Shown here in pieces: positions 6,815 to 13,211 of a stretch of DNA of 22,849 nt. The position numbers and the translations under genes were made by a program. How positions within the stretch are numbered: the first letter of the stretch is position 1; each line of letters begins with the position of its first letter. The notes under the pieces were generated by a model. It was not told the origin of the DNA. It searched no databases and saw only the letters and a list, made by a program, of their open reading frames with translations. This stretch comes from a virus: the IMG/VR virus record IMGVR_UViG_3300017989_002520, positions 1 through 22,849 of that record; one strand, 5' to 3'.

Positions 6815-7020
6815 GCAAGGGTAGCGTTCGCCGGCCAGCCGTAAAACCGGGATCGTACGAGCGGAACTACGTGTTCATCGACTGGGGTGAAACCAGAACG
6901 CGGCCTGCGGGCTGGAAAGGAGATGAGAGTGCCTTACAAACACGTCGGCGCGAGAGTGTATGTGAAGAAGAAGGGGAAGTGGCAACTCCTGAAGAAACAC
7001 CCGAACGAACAGAAAGCTAG
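6811..7020 (+). CDS. Small phage protein of the MSKGS...RP type
   Basis: ATGA overlap with the preceding gene. The first 25 residues, MSKGSVRRPAVKPGSYERNY, match the opening of a very common small phage protein that normally stops after about 35-45 residues. Here the frame runs on for another 40 residues, overlapping the next gene, and this tail (Glu/Arg/Thr-rich) is probably not conserved; a lost stop codon may explain it. Function unknown. Confidence 0.6.
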   Translation: MSKGSVRRPAVKPGSYERNYVFIDWGETRTRPAGWKGDESALQTRRRESVCEEEGEVATPEETPERTES

Positions 7021-7069
7021 GGCTCACGCTCGGGCGCTGAACGCGAACGTCAAACACAAGGGGGATTAA
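6929..7069 (+). CDS. Small basic phage protein (46 residues)
   Basis: Starts at GTG 6929, six bases after AAAGGAG (6916-6922); the ATG at 6923 lies directly against that site. The product MPYKHVGARVYVKKKGKWQL then LKKHPNEQKARAHARALNAN is a well-known small phage family: a beta hairpin rich in Lys and a helix ending ARALNANV. It is probably a nucleic-acid-binding or structural accessory protein. Its last base is the first base of the next ATG. Confidence 0.75.
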   Translation: MPYKHVGARVYVKKKGKWQLLKKHPNEQKARAHARALNANVKHKGD

Positions 7070-7215
7070 TGCCACCGTACAATTGGGGCGATATGGAACG
7101 CAACGAGGACCCACCACAGGTCTCTCAGGGTCTCCAGGGCCTTGTGGTCGGCTCGATTGGTGGGTTTGTGATAGGCTACCTCGCACACATGCTGTTGACC
7201 GCGATCCGGGGTTGA
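7069..7215 (+). CDS. Tiny single-pass membrane protein (48 residues)
   Basis: ATG 7069 lies four bases after AAGGGGG (7058-7064). An N-terminal hydrophilic part (MPPYNWGDMERNEDPPQ) is followed by one hydrophobic Gly-rich segment, GLVVGSIGGFVIGYLAHMLL, at about residues 24-43. This is the first of four small membrane proteins encoded within 1.5 kb, before the terminase gene. Possible roles include lysis accessory or superinfection exclusion, without direct evidence. Confidence 0.6.
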   Translation: MPPYNWGDMERNEDPPQVSQGLQGLVVGSIGGFVIGYLAHMLLTAIRG

Positions 7216-7218
7216 TGA

Positions 7219-7458
7219 ATGAGAATACGCTCAATGATCGGTATTATCTGGGATCGGCGTTGGTACAAGGAGCATTGGGGTTGTGGGCCTATCCAGGCGA
7301 TCCGTGATATAAATGCGACTGAACGCCGTCTCGAAAAAGAGGGCGTGTCCACACCTTCAACCATCTACGGTCGCGTCACGACCAATCCAAAGTACGACGT
7401 GGTCGTTTTGTGCCTCCTGTCATTCGCACTTGGTTTTGTCGGAGGTCAGTTGATATGA
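7219..7458 (+). CDS. Small tail-anchored membrane protein (79 residues)
   Basis: GGGG at 7208-7211 precedes ATG 7219 by seven bases. The first 57 residues are soluble and charged (ATERRLEKEG); the last 20, VVVLCLLSFALGFVGGQLI, form a C-terminal membrane anchor. It ends in an ATGA overlap with the next gene. A 30-codon frame from ATG 7215 overlaps it and is less likely. No family recognised. Confidence 0.65.
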   Translation: MRIRSMIGIIWDRRWYKEHWGCGPIQAIRDINATERRLEKEGVSTPSTIYGRVTTNPKYDVVVLCLLSFALGFVGGQLI

Positions 7459-7706
7459 CCGGCTTCGCAGACAAAGACATCGAGATCAATGGCATCAAGT
7501 TCGATGCGTTGGGCTGGTGGCCGATGGCCCTCAGAGAACGCGCTGACGGTATCATGCTGACTGTACAACTCAAGGATGGCGAGTACACAGGTGATCAGGT
7601 CAGCGAGGCGCTGGTTGGGGCAACGCTTTCAGGCCACAAAATACGCGGTGTCGAGATGTTCGCTGTTCCTGGACAGACTGATCACAAGATCGGGATTCTG
7701 ATATGA
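7455..7706 (+). CDS. Hypothetical protein (83 residues)
   Basis: The start is set at ATG 7455 by the ATGA overlap and by GGAGG at 7441-7445. The product is a compact alpha/beta protein: DIEINGIKFDALGWWPMALR, a strand pair around IMLTVQLKDGEY, a helix DQVSEALVGATL, and a final strand. No membrane segment or known motif is seen. Confidence 0.65.
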   Translation: MTGFADKDIEINGIKFDALGWWPMALRERADGIMLTVQLKDGEYTGDQVSEALVGATLSGHKIRGVEMFAVPGQTDHKIGILI

Positions 7707-7819
7707 GCCAAAGCAAATATTATGCATGGTGGGCCCCTATAGCGATCGGCATTGGTATCGTCGCGTTGGGGTTTATCTGTTACGGCATCGGGAAATTGCT
7801 TGGGACGCTGCTGATATGA
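7703..7819 (+). CDS. Tiny single-pass membrane protein (38 residues)
   Basis: ATGA overlaps at both ends (7703 and 7816). After MSQSKYYAWW the rest is one long hydrophobic segment, APIAIGIGIVALGFICYGIG, with a short KLLGTLLI end. Nothing soluble remains, so it must sit in a membrane. The double coupling argues that it is translated. The role is unknown; small holin-like or toxin-like proteins have this form. Confidence 0.6.
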   Translation: MSQSKYYAWWAPIAIGIGIVALGFICYGIGKLLGTLLI

Positions 7820-8031
7820 GTGAGAATACCACGATAACCATATCATCGAGCCACTGCCTGTTGCCTGGTGATATCGTCGAATTCAAAACAAACGACGGCA
7901 GAACCGCTTTTATGCGAATAACCGAAGTCTCCAACGCTACCACACTAACGGTGCGAAACCTGCGCTGGTATGAGGTATGGTGGTACAGGATCAAGCGGTT
8001 TTTCGCGAGGATTCTGAGGGGTGAAAAGTGA
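7816..8031 (+). CDS. Small beta-barrel-like protein with amphipathic basic tail (71 residues)
   Basis: Starts at ATG 7816 by ATGA overlap. Residues 1-48 (ITISSSHCLLPGDIVEFKTN, then TAFMRITEV, TTLTVR) look like a small beta barrel of the kind found in phage virion proteins. The end RWYEVWWYRIKRFFARILRG is strongly amphipathic, aromatic and basic, and could lie on a membrane or bind nucleic acid. No family assigned. Confidence 0.65.
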   Translation: MSENTTITISSSHCLLPGDIVEFKTNDGRTAFMRITEVSNATTLTVRNLRWYEVWWYRIKRFFARILRGEK

Positions 8032-8327
8032 CCATGAACCGCCGCGAGCCGCTGGTGAGAGAAACCGCAGTCCAGAACCTACTCCAGTCCTGTGATGCCG
8101 TCTCCCGACCGGATATCTGTAAGCAGATCGCAGAGCGGATCCTAAACGCAGACCCATCCGCGATGATAGTCAGTGTGGCAAACGGATGCGAATGTCGCGG
8201 GGACGGGATGGTATTGAGTGTCGATGAGAGTAAGGGGGCATGGACGTTAAGTCCAGAGGGAGTGAACCTAAACTGGTGGCTTCAGTTGCCTGACATTGGC
8301 GCATATATGAGGAAATATTTGAAATGA
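8028..8327 (+). CDS. Hypothetical protein (99 residues)
   Basis: GTG 8028 overlaps the previous stop (GTGA); GAGGGG lies seven bases upstream. A helical N-terminal half (RETAVQNLLQSCDAVSRPDI, CKQIAERIL) precedes a beta-rich half with paired Cys (NGCECRGDG) and Trp-rich end. Its place before the terminase would suit a small terminase subunit, but no small-subunit HTH is visible, so I leave it unassigned. Confidence 0.6.
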   Translation: MTMNRREPLVRETAVQNLLQSCDAVSRPDICKQIAERILNADPSAMIVSVANGCECRGDGMVLSVDESKGAWTLSPEGVNLNWWLQLPDIGAYMRKYLK

Positions 8328-8398
8328 ACCGGCGCTCGTTCTTCAGGTGGGCCACGGCAACGGGAGGGTCAAATGATCTGCAAGGCTGTGCGCTTTAA
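8324..8398 (+). CDS. Leader-like micro-ORF with twin-arginine N-terminus (24 residues)
   Basis: ATGA overlap with the preceding stop and a TAA at 8396-8398 inside the next gene. It begins MNRRSFFRWATATGG, which looks like the start of a Tat signal peptide (Arg-Arg-Ser-Phe-Phe), but ends too soon to export anything. Either a remnant of an exported protein or a coupling peptide. A similar start (MKRRS) recurs at 8525. Confidence 0.3.
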   Translation: MNRRSFFRWATATGGSNDLQGCAL

Positions 8399-8528
8399 TT
8401 GTTGGGCGACCACCATCGGCCTTATTGCGATAGGCTTGATATCTCAGGCCCTGGGCGAGAAATGGAACCCAGCCACCACATCTTTTCTGGTAGCGATAAC
8501 GGCATTGTTGTGGAAGAACTACGAATGA
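8373..8528 (+). CDS. Small membrane protein with two hydrophobic segments (51 residues)
   Basis: GGGAGGG at 8363-8369 precedes ATG 8373. Two hydrophobic segments, WATTIGLIAIGLISQALG (about 11-28) and TTSFLVAITALLW (about 35-47), are joined by a short GEKWNP turn, giving a hairpin topology like that of class II-type holins. Length and context (just before the terminase, not beside an endolysin) do not prove a lysis role. Confidence 0.6.
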   Translation: MICKAVRFNCWATTIGLIAIGLISQALGEKWNPATTSFLVAITALLWKNYE

Positions 8529-8554
8529 AACGGCGCTCATTGCCAAGCCAATGA
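8525..8554 (+). CDS. Nine-codon minicistron before the terminase gene
   Basis: ATG 8525 overlaps the upstream TGA (ATGA), encodes MKRRSLPSQ, and stops at TGA 8552-8554, which overlaps the terminase ATG at 8551 (ATGA again). A weak GGAAG lies at 8512-8516. The terminase start itself has no ribosome binding site. The minicistron could hand ribosomes on by termination-reinitiation. Its peptide need not have a function. Confidence 0.35.
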   Translation: MKRRSLPSQ

Positions 8555-10311
8555 CCAACAAGCCCAAGAAAACCGACCTCCACGGCCTCATTCAGATGCA
8601 GGCCATCGGCGCCGTCGAAGAATACAAAGTGGACGGCTCGTGGTCGACTAGCGTCCAACCTCACACAGATTACCAGAAAAAACCGCTTGAGTGGATTGAG
8701 AAGTACCTCGGCGTACCACGGAACACGTTGGTATGGTCGCTGAACGAGGGGTACAAGGAACACGATTGGGACGGCGACAAGGACCCGTTGGCAACGACAC
8801 TTGAAGCTCTGGCGAACTGGCAGGACGTCGGTATCGAGTCAGCGACCGGAGTAGGGAAGACGTACATCGCCGCGTGTGTCACTCTTTGGTTTCTTGCATG
8901 TTTCCCTGATTCCCTAGTGCCCACTGTTGCACCGAAAGCCGCTCAACTTTACGGGCAGGTTTGGAAAGAAATCGGGCGATTGTGGCCCAAGTTCAAGGCG
9001 ATCTTCCCGCAGGCCGAGCTTCTGACCGGTGTATTGCGCATGAAGCCGGCCGTCGAGGACAAGGAAGTCTGGGCGGCATGGGCGTTTGTGTGCGGAGTCG
9101 GAGCTTCAGAGGAATCCGCTACCAAGGCACAAGGGATCCACGCTGAACACGTTCTGTTCATCACAGAAGAGACGCCGGGGATCCACCCCGCGATCATGGC
9201 CGCGATCTACAACACGCGGACAGACGACCACAATCTCCATCTTGCGCTAGGAAACCCTGACCACCAGCTCGACGAACTCCACAAGTTCTGTAAGGATCCA
9301 GACGTTTTGGCGCTCCGGATCAGCGCTGATGATCACCCCAATATCGTCACTGATAGAATTGTCGTCCCGGGCGCTATCGGGAAAGTCCGGTTGGCGCGCC
9401 GGAAACGCATGCTCAAGGGTACGCGCCTTTACGAGTCGCGTATTCGCGGCATCTCGCCGAAAGAGGCCGAAGATGCGCTTATTCGGCGGGAATGGTGTGA
9501 AGCGGCGGCGCGGAAGTACGAAGACGAGAAGATGCGCGCAGGGCCGCTCTGGATCGGCGCTGACGTGGCTGACCAGCCGACCGGGGACGCAGCTGCGATC
9601 GCGCGAGGGCAAGGTGCATGCTGTACAGAAGTCCAGCGATTCCAGGTCAACGACGCCAATGATGTCGGCGATCGAGTCTACAATGAGGCTCATAACCCAG
9701 ATGCACCCGTAGATCCACGATATATCGGTATCGATAGTGTTGGTGTGGGCGCTTCAGCCGTGAACCATATGCGCCGGCTAGGGCTCAAGGTCAGGCATAT
9801 CGGTGGCGGCCGAAAGGCTGTGCCGGGGCTTGACCAGGACACACTGTGGAGTACGACCGAACCAGACCTCGAAGGGAACTTGAAGCCATCGGGGCCGCGG
9901 ATTATTGAGGCCGAACGGTTCGCGGATCTCCGGACCCAGGTTCATTGGCGGGCCCGAGAGGATCTACGGCTTGGCCGAGTGGCGCTACCGTACGACGAAG
10001 AGCTATTTGACGATCTATGTGCTGCGACGTGGACAACCCGCAACGGCATGATCGTCATGGACTCAAAGGACGATGTTAGGGCGGTTTTGGGCCGGAGTCC
10101 GAACAAAGGCGACGCGTTCGTATACGGGAATTTCGTGCGAGCTCGCATGCCCAAGGACCTCAAGGCCAGTGAGGAACAGATGGAGGCTGCGGGGATGGTC
10201 AAATCAACGCCGCAGCGTGATACAGGGCTCGAGCGTATGCGGGAACGGGTAATGAAGCGTCGGGAGGCGGAGGATCGACGGTTCCAGAAACGGTACGGGA
10301 GTAGGAAATGA
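8551..10311 (+). CDS. terL: Terminase large subunit (ATPase-nuclease packaging motor)
   Basis: Drives DNA into the procapsid and cuts it. The 586-residue length is normal. The ATPase domain has a Walker A SATGVGKT at residues 97-104, a Walker B-like VLFITEE at 201-207 (with Glu-Glu), and the coupling motif LALGNP at 231-236. The nuclease domain has an RNase H-like acidic set: Asp338 in IGADVA, Asp395 in YIGIDSVG and Asp521 in KGDAFVYG. The C-terminus is basic (RMRERVMKRREAEDRR). The start lacks a ribosome binding site and depends on coupling to the minicistron at 8525-8554. No small subunit is recognisable in the window. It ends in an ATGA overlap with a sulfotransferase-like gene. Confidence 0.92.
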   Translation: MTNKPKKTDLHGLIQMQAIGAVEEYKVDGSWSTSVQPHTDYQKKPLEWIEKYLGVPRNTLVWSLNEGYKEHDWDGDKDPLATTLEALANWQDVGIESATGVGKTYIAACVTLWFLACFPDSLVPTVAPKAAQLYGQVWKEIGRLWPKFKAIFPQAELLTGVLRMKPAVEDKEVWAAWAFVCGVGASEESATKAQGIHAEHVLFITEETPGIHPAIMAAIYNTRTDDHNLHLALGNPDHQLDELHKFCKDPDVLALRISADDHPNIVTDRIVVPGAIGKVRLARRKRMLKGTRLYESRIRGISPKEAEDALIRREWCEAAARKYEDEKMRAGPLWIGADVADQPTGDAAAIARGQGACCTEVQRFQVNDANDVGDRVYNEAHNPDAPVDPRYIGIDSVGVGASAVNHMRRLGLKVRHIGGGRKAVPGLDQDTLWSTTEPDLEGNLKPSGPRIIEAERFADLRTQVHWRAREDLRLGRVALPYDEELFDDLCAATWTTRNGMIVMDSKDDVRAVLGRSPNKGDAFVYGNFVRARMPKDLKASEEQMEAAGMVKSTPQRDTGLERMRERVMKRREAEDRRFQKRYGSRK

Positions 10312-10826
10312 CACCGCTTCTGAACTACCACATTGACGAAGAACGCCGGCTACTGTGGATTATCCACCGCAAAGTGGCGGGATCGTCCATACGAGAAGCG
10401 ATCGGTTGTCGCGTGATGATCGATCTTGAGAAAGCGTTGACGGCCAGGCACTTCCACACAATCACGGTGGTTCGCCATCCGTGGGCGCGAGTGACGTCTG
10501 CGGCACACAACCCGTATGATGACGACCGGTCGTTCGCGCAGAAGATCGAGGAAGAGATCTTATCGAAACGGAGTCCGGTACACGTCGATTGGCATTTTCT
10601 ACCGCAGTGGCTGCCATTGGCGGCGTTCCAGGTAAATCGGTACATCTTGATGGAGAATCTGACGAACGAGTGGCCGGATCTGCAGCGCCGGTATGACTAT
10701 GGGGAGTTGCAGCACAAGAACCGTGGCGACGCGCACGACTGGCGGGAGATGGATTTCGACTGGAGTTTGTTGGAGCCGTGGTACTACCGTGATTTCGACA
10801 TCAACCCTGATTGGGAGCGCGAGTGA
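10308..10826 (+). CDS. Sulfotransferase-fold protein, copy 1
   Basis: 172 residues with the marks of the sulfotransferase family 2 fold. A 5'-phosphosulfate loop-like HRKVAGSSIREAI lies at 20-32, the 3'-phosphate motif VVRHPWARVTSA at 54-65, and HVDWHFLPQ at 92-100, followed by a strand and Glu-Asn (ILMENL). Families with these three motifs use PAPS to sulfate sugars or other molecules. The protein is shorter than most cellular members. It is coupled to the terminase gene upstream and to a paralogue downstream. It may modify host surface sugars, phage particles or a small molecule; activity is an inference. Confidence 0.7.
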   Translation: MTPLLNYHIDEERRLLWIIHRKVAGSSIREAIGCRVMIDLEKALTARHFHTITVVRHPWARVTSAAHNPYDDDRSFAQKIEEEILSKRSPVHVDWHFLPQWLPLAAFQVNRYILMENLTNEWPDLQRRYDYGELQHKNRGDAHDWREMDFDWSLLEPWYYRDFDINPDWERE

Positions 10827-11365
10827 GACCGCCTCAGCCGCGCCTCAATTTCTTCCACCACGAACCGAGCGATACGTTGTGGATCATCCACCGCAAGGTA
10901 GCAAGCAGCTCGCTCCGGCACGCGTTGGGGGTCAAGGCGATGCTAATGCCTGGGGAGGCGAAGAAATACGCGAATTGTCGCACCTTCATGCCGGTCAGGC
11001 ACCCGTGGCAGCGCATCACGACCGCCATCATCAACACATTGGGACCGTACAAGTGCTCGTTCGCCGAACGGATCCAGCAGGAAATCCTGGGCAAAGAGCG
11101 GGTTGAGGACATCGACTGGCATGTCTGGCCGCAATGGTACGGCGCAGCTGGGTTTCGGGTAGATGATGTAATTCCATTCGAAAACCTACCCGAGCGATGG
11201 GGAGAACTGCGCGAGGAGTACGGTTTACCGCGGCTTCCCTATATCAACAAGGGCCGATCGCGGGACATTTGGCATCGACCGGACGGGGATCCGTATGACT
11301 GGTCGCCACTACTTCCTACTTACGATCTCGACTTCGGGTACTGTGAAAGGTGGAAAAAGACGTGA
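10823..11365 (+). CDS. Sulfotransferase-fold protein, copy 2
   Basis: GTG 10823 overlaps the previous TGA. The 180-residue product repeats all motifs of copy 1 at similar spacing: HRKVASSSLRHAL at 23-35, PVRHPWQRITTA at 57-68, and DIDWHVWPQW at 96-105, then IPFENL. Identity outside the motifs is low, so the duplication is old or the genes arrived separately. Copy 1 has Gly-Ser-Ser and this copy Ser-Ser-Ser in the phosphate loop. The C-terminus is longer (DIWHRPDGDPYDW). Two adjacent copies may act as a heterodimer or on different acceptors. Confidence 0.68.
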   Translation: MRPPQPRLNFFHHEPSDTLWIIHRKVASSSLRHALGVKAMLMPGEAKKYANCRTFMPVRHPWQRITTAIINTLGPYKCSFAERIQQEILGKERVEDIDWHVWPQWYGAAGFRVDDVIPFENLPERWGELREEYGLPRLPYINKGRSRDIWHRPDGDPYDWSPLLPTYDLDFGYCERWKKT

Positions 11366-11736
11366 AGTCTGAGTATCGCGACAACCCTTGTTGGGATGAA
11401 AAAAAAAGGCTTGTGCGCGAAAGGTCTGGGGGGATATGCGAGCGTTGTGGATGTCGTGAAGCTGAACACGTTCACCACCTTTGGTACAACGGTCCAATAG
11501 GTAGTGAACAGATATATCAACTACAGCACGTATGCCTGGATTGCCATGAGTTTTACCACCCGCACCGGAAATTTCGCGGTCAAAAGGCTCAACGGAAAAT
11601 CGCACGACGGCGTAAACGCAAAAACAAACCACAAAAACAACAGCCGTCTCGTGGAAAAGCAATTCAAAAAGCTCGTGCCGCATTAAAGCAAAAAGAGGCC
11701 GAGATCGACGCCCGATATGCAAAGAGGTTGGCATGA
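11362..11736 (+). CDS. HNH endonuclease (small, zinc-binding)
   Basis: The start is GTG 11362, overlapping the previous TGA and eight bases after GGTGG; GTG 11350 is an alternative adding four residues. The 124-residue protein has CERC at 26-29, EHVHHL at 35-40 with the catalytic His pair, and CLDCHEFYH at 58-66: the compact HNH fold. The last 50 residues are very basic (ARRRKRKNKPQKQ) and bind DNA. HNH proteins near terminase genes often help in packaging cleavage in phages with cohesive ends; a homing role is also possible. The gene is more AT-rich than its neighbours. Confidence 0.8.
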   Translation: MKSEYRDNPCWDEKKRLVRERSGGICERCGCREAEHVHHLWYNGPIGSEQIYQLQHVCLDCHEFYHPHRKFRGQKAQRKIARRRKRKNKPQKQQPSRGKAIQKARAALKQKEAEIDARYAKRLA

Positions 11737-12125
11737 TCCGTTGGCCCTGGGTATCCCGAACCCTGTACGATCTCGTGCTTTCGCAGAACGAGAAGCTGTG
11801 GGGGCAGATAAACTCGATGGTCGATCGCGAAGCATTCAACGTGGTATTCGAGGAACGGGAGTATCTGCGGGAAAAGGTTAGCGATCTCATGGACCACACT
11901 AAGAGAATCGATCGCGTTGAGCACGGCCTCAGCGAAGAGGAGCGCAAGGAACGGGCGGATTTGGGCGAAATGCCGGTTGATATGCAGAAGTATTTCAGTG
12001 GCTGGCCGCCGGCGATACGGCAACACCAGATCAACCTGGCATGGGCGCAACGCCGAGCTGGCCGTACGTGGGACGATATATGGGCCGAGATACTGACAAA
12101 GCGGAAGGAGCGTGACGATGAATGA
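11733..12125 (+). CDS. Phage hypothetical protein (MIRWPW... type, 130 residues)
   Basis: ATGA overlap with the HNH gene. It starts MIRWPWVSRTLYDLVLSQNE and has a long helix including REYLREKVSDLMDHTKRIDR, then VEHGLSEEERKERADLG, and a second region with IRQHQINLAWAQRRAG and TWDDIWAEI. The opening and the RIDRVEHGL motif recall a phage protein found beside head genes, whose role is not known to me. Its end overlaps the next start. Confidence 0.65.
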   Translation: MIRWPWVSRTLYDLVLSQNEKLWGQINSMVDREAFNVVFEEREYLREKVSDLMDHTKRIDRVEHGLSEEERKERADLGEMPVDMQKYFSGWPPAIRQHQINLAWAQRRAGRTWDDIWAEILTKRKERDDE

Positions 12126-12579
12126 GCAGAAGCAGGGACCACTAGCGGCCGACATGAAGCGCTACATCGGACCTCGACCCCACGGTATGCGGACGGTGGT
12201 GCGGGTAGGGCCGCTCGAGGAGACGCTGAAGGAATTCCGGTCGGAGATCGGGAAATCACTGTCAGTATGGTACGCTCACGCCGTTTTGCCCGTACACAAA
12301 GACATTGCCGTGCGGCTTGCCCATCTTGAGTACATGGCGTTGCCGTGGTGGAAACGGCTGCTCATCAGGGTTGCTAATTCAAAGCTCGGGCACTGGTTCA
12401 CAACGAAGTTCGGGGAAAAACCCCAAGACACAGAGGAGGAGCCGCAGGAAGAGTCCGAAACCGGCAGCGCATTGGCCGAAGAAGAGCAGGTCCGTACATG
12501 CCCTAAGTGCGGAGAACGGTTCAAAGTCCACGGAAACCACAGAATTTGTCCCGTATGTCGAATCAAAGTTCAGCAGTAG
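12118..12579 (+). CDS. Hypothetical protein with C-terminal zinc ribbon (153 residues)
   Basis: ATG 12118 is favoured because AAGGAG (12105-12110) is seven bases away; GTG 12112 would be too close. The N-terminal 100 residues are helical with LPWWKRLLIRVANSKLGHW. An acidic linker (EEEPQEESE) leads to a zinc ribbon, CPKCGERF at about 129-136 and HRICPVCR at about 142-149. It probably binds nucleic acid or a partner protein through the ribbon. Function unknown. Confidence 0.68.
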   Translation: MNEQKQGPLAADMKRYIGPRPHGMRTVVRVGPLEETLKEFRSEIGKSLSVWYAHAVLPVHKDIAVRLAHLEYMALPWWKRLLIRVANSKLGHWFTTKFGEKPQDTEEEPQEESETGSALAEEEQVRTCPKCGERFKVHGNHRICPVCRIKVQQ

Positions 12580-12746
12580 ATCCCGCAATTCCTACGCACC
12601 TATCGTCCACAGCACAATGGGCATTGCGGGTGATCGCCACACACCTGGCCGGCAAGCTCACGGGCAAGATAGAGGTGATATGTTGCGATGGGGGTGTGAC
12701 AGCCGTGGTACGTACTGAGACAGAAAGGCCGCCTAAGAAGAAGTAG
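12555..12746 (+). CDS. Small hypothetical protein (63 residues)
   Basis: ATG 12555 lies inside the zinc-ribbon codons of the previous gene and has no clear ribosome binding site. The middle, LAGKLTGKIEVICCDGGVTA, is like small phage proteins of the form G-K-I-E-V-x-x-x-x-G-G-V; the end is Lys/Pro-rich. It is the last gene before the tRNA promoter. Probably real but the start is uncertain. Confidence 0.5.
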   Translation: MSNQSSAVDPAIPTHLSSTAQWALRVIATHLAGKLTGKIEVICCDGGVTAVVRTETERPPKKK

Positions 12747-12773
12747 TTGACCGTCCCGGCGCACCGCTATAAT
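12747..12773 (+). promoter_or_regulatory. Promoter of the tRNA array
   Basis: TTGACC (12747-12752) and a perfect TATAAT (12768-12773) with a 15-base spacer; a TAATAT at 12770-12775 would give a 17-base spacer. It begins right after the stop codon of the upstream gene and about 60 bases before the first tRNA. Confidence 0.65.
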
Positions 12774-12833
12774 ATTTGACCATGGATATAACTGAATTCC
12801 GCGACGACCGACCGTCTGAGCCATCACCGACCT

Positions 12834-12906
12834 ATGGTGGTGGCGCAGCTGGTAGCGCACCTGCCTTGGGAGCAGGGGGTCGCGGGTTCGAGTCCCGCCC
12901 ACCATA
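12834..12906 (+). tRNA. tRNA-Pro (UGG)
   Basis: Acceptor arms ATGGTGG and CCACCAT pair fully, D stem GCGC/GCGC, anticodon stem CCTGC/GCAGG with loop CTTGGGA (anticodon at 12867-12869), T arm GCGGG-TTCGAGT-CCCGC. Discriminator A; no CCA is encoded. All expected tRNA-Pro features are present. Confidence 0.92.
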
Positions 12907-12956
12907 TCTAGTTCGATCGTTACGACTGTCATTGCGACTCAGCTATTGAGTCATTT

Positions 12957-13044
12957 GGCGGGGTTGCGTAGCGGCGAACGCACCAGACTGTAAATCTGAC
13001 CTCACTCGAGATTAACACCGCAGGTTCGAGTCCTGCCCCCGCCA
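12957..13044 (+). tRNA. tRNA-Tyr (GUA)
   Basis: Acceptor GGCGGGG/CCCCGCC, D stem GCGT/ACGC, anticodon loop CTGTAAA (GTA at 12990-12992), a long variable region of about 20 bases as in bacterial tRNA-Tyr, T arm GCAGG-TTCGAGT-CCTGC, discriminator A, no CCA. The outer pair of the anticodon stem is mismatched (C/A). A perfect 6-base hairpin GACTCA/TGAGTC lies just upstream at 12936-12952 and may serve in processing. Confidence 0.88.
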
Positions 13045-13046
13045 CT

Positions 13047-13131
13047 GGAAGGTTGCCCGAGCGGTAAGGGGCCGGGTTGCTAACCCGCGGCTGCGGTACC
13101 ACGCACCGAGGTTCGAATCCTCGACCTTCCG
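13047..13131 (+). tRNA. tRNA-Ser (GCU)
   Basis: Acceptor GGAAGGT/ACCTTCC, anticodon stem CCGGG/CCCGC with loop TTGCTAA (GCT at 13079-13081), long variable arm typical of tRNA-Ser, T arm CGAGG-TTCGAAT-CCTCG, discriminator G as usual for serine. No CCA. Only two bases separate it from tRNA-Tyr. Confidence 0.9.
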
Positions 13132-13134
13132 TAC

Positions 13135-13208
13135 GTACCCCTGGCGGAATGGCATACGCGGCGTCCTCAAAAGGCGTGCAATTCTGGGTTCGAGTCCCAG
13201 GGGGTACA
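13135..13208 (+). tRNA. tRNA-Leu-like (CAA) without a long variable arm
   Basis: Acceptor GTACCCC/GGGGTAC is perfect; the D arm TGGCGGAATGGCATACGC is of tRNA-Leu type; anticodon stem GCGTC/GGCGT has two G-T pairs around loop CTCAAAA (CAA at 13168-13170); T arm CTGGG-TTCGAGT-CCCAG is perfect. The variable region is only six bases (13178-13183), so the gene is 74 bases long, whereas bacterial tRNA-Leu has a long variable arm. The gene is otherwise intact. Confidence 0.8.
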
Positions 13209-13211
13209 TGA

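Noticed and set aside
7215-7307. 30-codon frame from ATG 7215 (TGATG overlap)
   Set aside because: It overlaps the 79-residue membrane protein gene almost completely and has no recognisable feature.
12782-12955. Leaderless reading frame starting at ATG 12782, at the predicted transcription start of the tRNA promoter
   Set aside because: After 17 codons it runs through the tRNA-Pro gene and reads Gly/Ala/Pro-rich sequence imposed by the tRNA.
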